Origin: Deltaproteobacteria bacterium
GTDB taxonomy: Bacteria > Myxococcota_A > UBA9042 > DTJE01
DNA length: 64,000 nucleotides
Assembly (NCBI GenBank): GCA_029547805.1
Contig: JAKPOP010000014.1
Coordinates: 232,962 to 296,961, forward strand
Reading direction: 5' to 3'
Every line of letters begins with the position of its first letter. Positions within the stretch are counted from its first letter, which is position 1. Below, one piece after another: positions 57,944 through 64,000 of the stretch. The notes under the pieces were generated by a model. It was not told the origin of the DNA. It was given only the letters and a program-made list of their open reading frames with translations, and did no database searches. The position numbers and the translations under genes were made by a program.

Positions 57944-58882
57944 ATGGAGGGGAGGTTGGTCGCCCGCCGGAGGTCCTGGGCCTGGGGAGTTGGGTTCCTG
58001 CCGGTGCTCTGGGCGGCGGTGGCCTGCGGGACCCGGCCGCCGCCGCCGGCCACGGGGCCCACGGATCGGAAACCCGCTCCCATGGCGGGGCGGGAGGGAC
58101 CAACGCCAGAGGAGGTCAGAGGGACGTCCGAGACCCCCCTGGAGGTCCCGGAGGGGATGGTCCACGTCCCCGAGGGCCCCTTTCCGATGGGGTGCGACCC
58201 GGGACGGGACGGTCCTTGCGCCCGGGCCGAGACCCCGGCCCGGACGCCCTGGGTCTCGGGGTTCTTCATCGACCGGACCGAGGTGACCGTCGCGGCCTAC
58301 CGGGCCTGCGTCGAGGCCGGGGTCTGTTCCCGGCCCGTGTCCTTCAGCCTGTGCAACTACGGGTCCCCCGACCGGGGGAACTTCCCGGTCAACTGCGTCA
58401 CCTGGGACCATGCGGCGACCTACTGTCGATGGCGCCACGGGCGGCTGCCGACCGAGGCCGAGTGGGAGAAGGCCGCCCGGGGCACCGACGGGCGTCCGTG
58501 GCCCTGGGGCCGGGAGCCGTTCGACGACGGTGGGGTCTTCCGGGCCAACCTCGGGGAGGGGTTCGCCTCGGTGCTCCGGTCCCGGGACCACTGGGAGCTG
58601 GATGCCCCGGTGGGCTTCTACCCCGAGGGGGCCAGTCCCTTCGGGGCCCTGGACATGGCCGGCAACCTGGCCGAGTGGGTCGAGGACGGCTACCGGGAGC
58701 CCTATGACCTCGGAGACCTCCGGGACCCCCGGGTCGGGGAGACCGCCGAGGGCCGGGTGGTCCGGGGCGGGTCCTTCCGGGACCCGGGCCGCCGCGCCCG
58801 GACCTACGCCCGGGAGTTCCATCCCCCCGAGTCCTGGTACGACCACGTGGGCTTCCGCTGTGTCCGCCCGGCGCCACGCTAG
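57944..58882 (+). CDS. SUMF1/FGE-fold lipoprotein, catalytic cysteines not conserved
   Basis: The 312-residue lipoprotein (lipobox AAVAC, Cys28) carries a formylglycine-generating-enzyme-type domain: VPEGPFPMGCD, FFIDRTEVTVAAYRACVEAG, CVTWDHAATYCRWRHGRLPTEAEWEKAARG, DMAGNLAEWVEDG and GGSFRDPGRRARTY. The C-terminal segment reads HVGFRCV and lacks the SYMCxxSYC-type cysteine pair needed for formylglycine formation. It is more likely a binding or structural SUMF1 domain. ATG 57944 has GGGAGG 5 nt upstream; GTG 57938 overlaps that site. It may form an operon with the two genes before it. Confidence 0.8.
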   Translation: MEGRLVARRRSWAWGVGFLPVLWAAVACGTRPPPPATGPTDRKPAPMAGREGPTPEEVRGTSETPLEVPEGMVHVPEGPFPMGCDPGRDGPCARAETPARTPWVSGFFIDRTEVTVAAYRACVEAGVCSRPVSFSLCNYGSPDRGNFPVNCVTWDHAATYCRWRHGRLPTEAEWEKAARGTDGRPWPWGREPFDDGGVFRANLGEGFASVLRSRDHWELDAPVGFYPEGASPFGALDMAGNLAEWVEDGYREPYDLGDLRDPRVGETAEGRVVRGGSFRDPGRRARTYAREFHPPESWYDHVGFRCVRPAPR

Positions 58883-59015
58883 CGGGGACGGTCTTCCGGC
58901 CGGCGTTCCTCGCGGGCTCCTGCAGGGTGCTCGCGGACCCACTGTCCACAGGTCCCGGGGGGCTCCGCCCGGTCTCGGCGACGACCGTTTTGGTCCGGGT
59001 CCCCCGGCACCGGGT

Positions 59016-59045
59016 TTGACCGGGAGCCCCTGGAGCCTCTAGTCT
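59016..59045 (+). promoter_or_regulatory. Promoter of the long GT-C-like gene
   Basis: TTGACC, 18 nt, TAGTCT, 29 nt before ATG 59075. Confidence 0.5.
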
Positions 59046-59047
59046 TC

Positions 59048-59062
59048 CCGGGAGACTCCCGG
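59048..59062 (+). promoter_or_regulatory. Perfect inverted repeat beside the promoter, candidate operator
   Basis: CCGGGAG-A-CTCCCGG is a 7+1+7 palindrome just after the -10 element, where a repressor would block the start of transcription. It could also form a small hairpin in the RNA leader. Confidence 0.3.
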
Positions 59063-59074
59063 TCCGGGGGCAGG

Positions 59075-61180
59075 ATGAGGCGGGGGATCGTCTGCTGCGC
59101 GACATGGCTGGCGCTGCTGGCGCCCCTGCCTGGGGAGGCTCGGGACCTGGCTGGAGAGGTCCTCCGGGATGCCGACGGCCGACCGGTCCGGGTCTTCGGG
59201 GAGCGGGAGGTCCGGGAGGTCCGGGAGGACCAGGCCCTCCACCTGCTCTTCGAGGATCCGACCGGCGTCACTGTCGAAGTGCGCCTGGAGGGTCCGCAGG
59301 CAGGTCCCGGGGCCCTGGAACACACCCCGTCGTTCCAGGTCCGTTTCCTGGGCCCGATGGTCGGGGACCGCCCGGCACCTCCCTGGGACCGGGTCGTGGC
59401 AGAGGTGGTCCGGGTCGTCCGCCAGAACGACCCCGGGGGACTGGCCTTGGCCGAGGCCCGTGCCCCGGGGCCCGACGACCACCCTCGAGGCCTGGTCTCG
59501 GAGCCCTTCCCCCAGATGCGGACCCCCGAGGACCGGCGTCGCATGGCCTCCCTGGATGCCTGGATGCGCGCCCTCGGATTGGTGCTGACCGCCCTCTTCG
59601 TGCTGACCTTGCCCTGGGCGGCCCGGGGGCTCGCCTGGGACCTCTTCCGGGGAGGAACGGGCCGGGGTCTCCGGGTCGTGGCAGCGGTGCTGCTGGCGGC
59701 GGGACTGCTGGTCCGGTTGATGGCGCCCCGTTTCCTGATCATGCACTACATGGGCTGGCAACTGGAGCACCAGGTCTGGGAGTGGACCGAGGTGCCCAAG
59801 TACGGCGCCGGGGCCCTGGCGGTCTACCGATGGCTCTTCCTGGTCACGGGCCCCTCGGCGGAGGCCATGACCTGGCTGAACTCGGCGCTGGGGTCCCTGA
59901 TGCCCCTGGCCGCCGGGGCCCTCATGGCGGGACTGGGGGCCGGGTCCATGGGGAGGCTGGCCGCTCTGGGCCTGGTGGCCCTGGCCCCGGTGATGGTCCG
60001 GGACGCCACGACCGAGAGCCTGCTGGTCCCGAACCTGCTGTGGACCCTCGGGGGACTCGCGCTGCTGCTCCGGGCCCGGCGTACCGGGTCCCTGGCGGAC
60101 CTGGCCCTGGCAGGGACGATGGTGGCCCTGGCGATGACATCCCGTCCCGAGTCCCTGGTGCTGGTGCCCCTGGCGGCAGCGGGAGTCCTCTGGGCGGCAC
60201 CCCGGGAGGGGCTCTTCCGGGCCCGGCACCTGTGGTGGATCGGGCTGCCCCTCGTGCTGGTCCTCGGAGCCCGGCTGGTCCACCTGGCCGCTGGCCTGGA
60301 GGTCGAGCGGTCCGTGGGCAACCTCCCGTCGGTCTTCTCCCCGTGGGCCTGGCCCGTGCTGCTGGCCCGGGACCTGCCCCGTCGCAGCCTCGTGACCTGG
60401 TTTCACCTCTTCCCGGCGGCGGCCACGGTGCTGGCGGCCTTCGCCCCCCTGGTCAGCGTCCGGCGGCGGGCGGCCTGGGTGCTCTGGGGCCTGGCGCTGG
60501 CCTGGACCGCCGTCTCCCTGGTGGACCTGCCCTATGTCTCGGTGCAGCGGGTCCAGGCCCCGGCGGCGGCCTTCGTGCTGATGGCGGCTGCCCTGGGCAT
60601 CGAGGGCCTCCTGGGCCTTCGGGATCGCCTGCCGAGGCCGTCCTTCGCGATGCTGGCCCTGGCGGTCGTGCTGGCCCTGGTCGGCAGCAGCCTGGTGACT
60701 GTGCCGGGACTCTGGGCCCGGACCCACGCCGCCGACGAGGAGGCCCTGATCGCCCGGGCCCTGCGGGAGGTCGGGTCCGGCCCCGCCGTGCTGGTTCGTC
60801 GGGGCTACCTGGACTCCCCGGGCGAGCGCCTGCACCTCCATTACCCCGACGACCGCTTCCACCTCCAGGGGGTGGTGACGCTGGGGCCCGACGCCTTTCT
60901 GGCCGCCGGTGCGCCCCTGGACGTGCCGGTCTTCTTCCTCCGGGGCACCCGGTGCTGGCTCCGGGCCTGCGACGCCTCGGCCGAGGAGCACCCTGCCTGC
61001 CGGGCCATGATGGACCGGTTTCGCCTGGAGCCGGTGGTGGAGCAGCGGATCCCCTTGCGGCCCCTGCCGGTGGACCGGGACGTGGGGCCCCGCCATGACC
61101 TGGACTTCCCGTGGTGCCTGGCCGACCCCGAGGGGATGACGATCGGCCTCTACCGGGTGCTGGGTCCCCGGGACCCCTGA
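59075..61180 (+). CDS. Multi-pass membrane protein, GT-C glycosyltransferase-like
   Basis: The 701-residue protein has a signal peptide (ending GEARD), an N-terminal soluble domain of about 140 residues, then about eleven helices (from residue about 165 to 540), then a C-terminal soluble domain of about 150 residues with several Cys. The membrane part has the character of GT-C enzymes: YMGWQLEHQVWEWTEVPKYG, MTSRPESLVL and a GLARxVH-type loop. It is an unusual layout, with soluble domains at both ends, probably outside the inner membrane. I cannot name donor or acceptor. It overlaps the convergent DegT gene by 31 nt. Confidence 0.65.
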   Translation: MRRGIVCCATWLALLAPLPGEARDLAGEVLRDADGRPVRVFGEREVREVREDQALHLLFEDPTGVTVEVRLEGPQAGPGALEHTPSFQVRFLGPMVGDRPAPPWDRVVAEVVRVVRQNDPGGLALAEARAPGPDDHPRGLVSEPFPQMRTPEDRRRMASLDAWMRALGLVLTALFVLTLPWAARGLAWDLFRGGTGRGLRVVAAVLLAAGLLVRLMAPRFLIMHYMGWQLEHQVWEWTEVPKYGAGALAVYRWLFLVTGPSAEAMTWLNSALGSLMPLAAGALMAGLGAGSMGRLAALGLVALAPVMVRDATTESLLVPNLLWTLGGLALLLRARRTGSLADLALAGTMVALAMTSRPESLVLVPLAAAGVLWAAPREGLFRARHLWWIGLPLVLVLGARLVHLAAGLEVERSVGNLPSVFSPWAWPVLLARDLPRRSLVTWFHLFPAAATVLAAFAPLVSVRRRAAWVLWGLALAWTAVSLVDLPYVSVQRVQAPAAAFVLMAAALGIEGLLGLRDRLPRPSFAMLALAVVLALVGSSLVTVPGLWARTHAADEEALIARALREVGSGPAVLVRRGYLDSPGERLHLHYPDDRFHLQGVVTLGPDAFLAAGAPLDVPVFFLRGTRCWLRACDASAEEHPACRAMMDRFRLEPVVEQRIPLRPLPVDRDVGPRHDLDFPWCLADPEGMTIGLYRVLGPRDP

Positions 61181-62343
61181 AACCGGGCCGCCACCTCGCA
61201 CACCCGGTCCACGTCCTCCTCCCGGAGGGCGTCGTGCATGGGCAGTTCCAGGGCGGTCTGGACCACCTCCCGGGCGCCGGGGGTCGCCGCCCCGTCCCCG
61301 CAGAGGGGCAGCACCTCGGAGCCGATCCCGCAATCGATGCCCTCCCGCCGGAGGAACCGGCCCAGGTCCCGGGCCTGGGGGTGGCGCACGACGAACATGT
61401 ACCAGAGGTGGGGCCGGTCCGGGGGGTCCAGGGGCAGGACCCAGGAGGCCGGCAAGCCCTGCCGGTACCGGCGGGCCAGGGCCGCCTTGCGCCGGACCTG
61501 GTCGTCGAAGGCGGTGATCTGGGGCTCCAGCAGGGCGGCCTGGAGGTCCGAGAACCCGGCGGTGGGGGCCCGGCTGGAGGCGTGCATGCGCCGGTAGATG
61601 CCCACGAAGAGGCGTCGTCCCTGCTCCTGGTGGAGCCACGGGGCGATCCAGCGGAACCCCGGCCGGGACCAGGCAAGGGCCTCGGCGGCGGTGTAGGCCA
61701 GTTTTCGGGCATCCTGCCAGCGCGACGGGGGCGGGAGGGCCAGGGTCGCCAGCGAGGCGGCGATCCGGGGGTCCCGACTGAACACCAGTCCACCGCCCAT
61801 CGCGTTGAGGGGCTTGCGGCTCTCGAAGCTGAAGAAGCCCCCGATCCCGAAGGTCCCGACCGGTTGCCCCTCCACGGTGGCCAGGGGGGCGTGGGCGCAG
61901 TCCTCCAGCAGGTCGATCCCCAGGTCCTCGGCAACCGACCGCAGGGCCGGCATCTCGGCTGGGAGGCCGAAGTAGTGGGTGACCAGGGCGATGCCGGGTC
62001 CCCGACAGGCCCGGCGCAGGAGGTCGGGGGTCAGGGACAGCGTGTCCGGGTCGATGTCCAGGGGGATCACCTCGAAGCCGCATCGGCGGAGGATCTCCGG
62101 GACCGCCTCGATGGTCAGGGTCGGGACGTATGCCCGGGTCCGGCCCAGGTCCCGGGCCAGTCGGGCCAGGACCTGGAGGCCTTCGCGGCCTGAGGCGGTG
62201 AAGCGGACCGCGGGACAGCCCAGACGCCTCCGAAACTCCTCGGCCACCCGGTCCCGGGTCGGCGTCGGCGTCTGGAACGGCCGGATCCTTGCCAGAGTGG
62301 ACGGGAAGGCCGTCACGCTGCGCCGGGGCACGGGGGGACGCAT
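61150..62343 (-). CDS. DegT/DnrJ/EryC1-family PLP aminotransferase
   Basis: The 397-residue enzyme is a sugar-aminotransferase-type protein. It has an N-terminal FTASGREGLQVLARL, LLEDCAHAP (Asp148, which binds the PLP nitrogen) and FFSFESRKPLNAMGGG with Lys177 as Schiff-base lysine. Relatives make amino sugars on nucleotide sugars for surface glycans or secondary metabolites. It starts at ATG 62343, overlapping the stop of the B12-type radical-SAM gene, so the two are one operon. No other sugar-nucleotide gene is near it. Confidence 0.82.
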   Translation of the reverse strand: MRPPVPRRSVTAFPSTLARIRPFQTPTPTRDRVAEEFRRRLGCPAVRFTASGREGLQVLARLARDLGRTRAYVPTLTIEAVPEILRRCGFEVIPLDIDPDTLSLTPDLLRRACRGPGIALVTHYFGLPAEMPALRSVAEDLGIDLLEDCAHAPLATVEGQPVGTFGIGGFFSFESRKPLNAMGGGLVFSRDPRIAASLATLALPPPSRWQDARKLAYTAAEALAWSRPGFRWIAPWLHQEQGRRLFVGIYRRMHASSRAPTAGFSDLQAALLEPQITAFDDQVRRKAALARRYRQGLPASWVLPLDPPDRPHLWYMFVVRHPQARDLGRFLRREGIDCGIGSEVLPLCGDGAATPGAREVVQTALELPMHDALREEDVDRVCEVAARFQGSRGPSTR

Positions 62344-63758
62344 CAGGCCTCCCGCTTCCAGGCATGGAGGATCATCCGGGCAGCGGTCCGGGCGCTCCGG
62401 ATCGCCTCGTCGGGCGACCGGAAGCGGGCGACCGCATGTCCGAGGTATCCCGGCCGGAAATAGAAGGCCAGATAGACGGCCTTGGTCCAGGCCTCGACCT
62501 CCCGGGCCGAGAGGTCCGTCCAGGGGGTCGGCAGGCGGTCCTCGGCGCGGCGGCCCAGGACCCACTCCCGCCAGGGGTCCGATCCCGTCACCTGGCACAC
62601 CTGGCGGTGCAGGTCGGTGCCGGGCTTCGCGATGGTCCGGGAGAACTGGGCATAGTCCAGGCCCAGGGAGAGGGCGTACCGGATGGTTCGGAGGATCGTC
62701 CTCCGGGTCTCTCCCGGGACCCCGGTCATGAAGAAGCCCAGGGGCCGGATGCCCACCTCCTGGGCGGCCCGGATCACCTCCTGGACCCGGGAGGTGTCCA
62801 GGCGCTTCTGCATCTTCTGGAGCAGCGTGTCGTCGGGGGTCTCGATCCCCAGGTAGACCTTCCGGCATCCCGCCTCGGCCATCCGGGCCAGGGTGGGTCG
62901 ATCCAGGGAGTCGATGCAGGAGCGGCAGGACCACTCCAGGTCCAGACGGCGATCCCGCAGGCCGTCGCAGAGGTCCCGGAGGCGTCCGCGACTGGCGGCC
63001 AGATCGGCGTCGAAGAAGTCGATCTCCCGGATGCCGAGCCCATGGACGCATTGCTCCACCTCCGCCAGCACCTGGTCCACGGGCCGGACCCGGTAGGGGA
63101 TGTGGGCGATGGGGCAGAAGGAGCAGTGCTGGGGACACCCGGTGGAGGTCAACATCACCGTGAAGTGCCGTCTCTGGGAGGTGATGGAGTAGTAGCGGTC
63201 GTTCGGGAGCAGGTGCCGGGCCGGAAAGGGGTGCCGGGCGAAGGCCCCCCGGTCCACCCGGGGCGGTTCCAGCCCGATCTCGTCCCCTCGGCGCCAGACC
63301 ACCCCGGGGATGCCCGCCGGATCCCGGTCCCGTTCCAGGGCCTCCAGCAGGGCCGGAAGGGCGTCCACCGCCAGACCCGAGACCCCGTAATCGACAACGC
63401 CGGTGGCCAGGGTCTCGCGGGGGTACAGGGAGAGGTTCACACCCCCGGCCAGGATGGGGACCTTCAGGGCCTCCCGGACGGCCCGGGCCCAGGCCAGCGT
63501 GTCGTGGAACATGTAGGTGGAGAAGTAGAACCCCGCGGCCTCGGTGCCGAAGGACCGCAGGCGCTGCAGGACCTCCGACAGGGACAGCCCCTCGGCCCTG
63601 GCGTCGATCAACTGGACCTGATGGCCCGCCTTCTCGGCGATGGCTGCCGCCCAGGCCAGATTGATCGGTGGCAGCAGCCCGAAGTCCTCGTCCACCACCT
63701 CGAGGTTCTCCGAGAAGCGCTTGTGGCGGTACGGGGCATAGACGAAGGAAAGGCGCAT
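62343..63758 (-). CDS. Cobalamin-binding-type radical-SAM enzyme
   Basis: The 471-residue protein has an N-terminal Rossmann-like domain (1-165) of the class that binds cobalamin in radical-SAM methylases and cyclases. The classic DxHxxG cobalamin motif is not obvious. The radical-SAM domain has STGCPQHCSFCP (Cys208, 212, 215), a later YLGIETPDD segment and MQKRLDTSRV. The family covers BchE-like, P-methylase and hopanoid-type enzymes, and the substrate cannot be read. It leads an operon with the DegT aminotransferase. Promoter 63782-63810 fits ATG 63758. Any lipid, sugar or peptide role is inference. Confidence 0.85.
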   Translation of the reverse strand: MRLSFVYAPYRHKRFSENLEVVDEDFGLLPPINLAWAAAIAEKAGHQVQLIDARAEGLSLSEVLQRLRSFGTEAAGFYFSTYMFHDTLAWARAVREALKVPILAGGVNLSLYPRETLATGVVDYGVSGLAVDALPALLEALERDRDPAGIPGVVWRRGDEIGLEPPRVDRGAFARHPFPARHLLPNDRYYSITSQRRHFTVMLTSTGCPQHCSFCPIAHIPYRVRPVDQVLAEVEQCVHGLGIREIDFFDADLAASRGRLRDLCDGLRDRRLDLEWSCRSCIDSLDRPTLARMAEAGCRKVYLGIETPDDTLLQKMQKRLDTSRVQEVIRAAQEVGIRPLGFFMTGVPGETRRTILRTIRYALSLGLDYAQFSRTIAKPGTDLHRQVCQVTGSDPWREWVLGRRAEDRLPTPWTDLSAREVEAWTKAVYLAFYFRPGYLGHAVARFRSPDEAIRSARTAARMILHAWKREA

Positions 63759-63781
63759 CGGACGTTCCCCCGGGAAGAAGA

Positions 63782-63810
63782 ACCCTACCCACGGCCTGCG
63801 AGGCTGTCAA
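63782..63810 (-). promoter_or_regulatory. Promoter of the radical-SAM/DegT operon
   Basis: Minus strand: TTGACA, 17 nt, TAGGGT, 24 nt before ATG 63758. This is one of the clearest matches to the window-wide promoter pattern. Confidence 0.6.
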
Positions 63811-63945
63811 ACGAACCCAGGCCCCGCCCAGGACTGACCGGTCAGGGGGCCAGGCCGGGCTCGGGCATGTTCCCGGCGCGTCGCGGCCCAGATCCGCAGG
63901 GATTTGGGCAGACTCCGTCCAGGGGGCTGAGGGTTTGAAGTCCCC

Positions 63946-63995
63946 GACTCGGCGACCAGACCATGTCTGGCGTGTGGGGGGCGGGTCGCCGAGTC
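63946..63995. other. Long perfect inverted repeat near the right edge
   Basis: GACTCGGCGACC (63946-63957) is matched exactly by GGTCGCCGAGTC (63984-63995), a 12-bp stem around a 26-nt spacer that also contains AGACCATGTCT, itself a small stem. It could be an RNA leader structure, a terminator or a protein-binding site for a gene beyond the edge. Confidence 0.5.
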
Positions 63996-64000
63996 AGATG

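Noticed and set aside
59039..62365. Minus-strand frame of 1,108 codons
   Set aside because: It spans a convincing plus-strand membrane protein and the true DegT gene in another frame; low-complexity translation.

Overview
The window is very GC-rich, gene-dense bacterial DNA that looks like Myxococcota or a close deltaproteobacterial relative. This is inferred from gene content, not from a search. The signs are a MYXO-CTERM-like sorting tail, eleven predicted lipoproteins (several very Cys-rich with Asp/Pro-rich linkers), a eukaryote-like Ser/Thr kinase, hybrid signalling proteins, a good sigma-54 site, and the short Cys motif of the form DGxxNxxETDxDCGG. There are 43 protein genes (one cut by the left edge) and one tRNA-Lys. 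I see no insertion sequence, prophage, integrase, CRISPR array or rRNA.

Layout. 1-3.5 kb: an M20/M24 peptidase pair and a convergent pair made of a polyprenol-phosphate-mannose-type synthase and a GT87 mannosyltransferase-like membrane protein. 3.6-9.2 kb: an outer-membrane barrel candidate, a Kazal-repeat lipoprotein, a BtuFCD-type ABC importer and a small lipoprotein. 9.5-17.9 kb: one 2,803-residue Cys-rich mosaic lipoprotein behind a candidate sigma-54 promoter. 18-25.8 kb: glycosyltransferases, a SPASM radical-SAM protein, a ferritin-like protein, a CGPDC-repeat protein, a degenerate acyl-CoA synthetase homologue and a Cys-rich lipoprotein. 25.9-29.7 kb: tRNA-Lys, a long (human-type) guaA, dnaA and an A+T-rich intergenic region that could be oriC. 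29.7-34.3 kb: two lipoproteins around a GH15 enzyme with a sorting tail. 34.5-37.9 kb: a VKOR-DsbA fusion, lgt and a lipoprotein amidohydrolase. 37.9-41.1 kb: a Ser/Thr kinase carrying a CxxCH motif outside the membrane, divergent from an orphan histidine kinase. 41.3-49.1 kb: a tight six-gene run, SGNH protein - MBOAT - acyl carrier protein - acetoacetyl-CoA-synthetase-like ligase - hybrid kinase - response-regulator/GGDEF protein. 49.2-61.2 kb: a lipoprotein, a flippase, GT-C enzymes, a PLC/GDPD fusion lipoprotein, an acyl-CoA dehydrogenase, a CinA-domain protein and an SUMF1-fold lipoprotein. 61.1-63.8 kb: a DegT aminotransferase and a B12-type radical-SAM protein.

How it fits together. 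The dominant theme is the cell envelope: export and lipidation of Cys-rich proteins (Lgt and the disulfide-forming VKOR-DsbA share an operon), surface glycan assembly, and glycan acylation under two-component and c-di-GMP control. The best candidate for an undescribed system is the 41.3-49.1 kb operon. It has the same parts list as dlt (DltD/B/C plus a ligase), but the ligase resembles acetoacetyl-CoA synthetase and the operon runs on into a phosphorelay and a diguanylate cyclase.

Many genes are preceded by a promoter-like pair close to TTGAC(N) - 17/18 nt - TA(G/C/T)NNT, and these pairs helped choose several starts.
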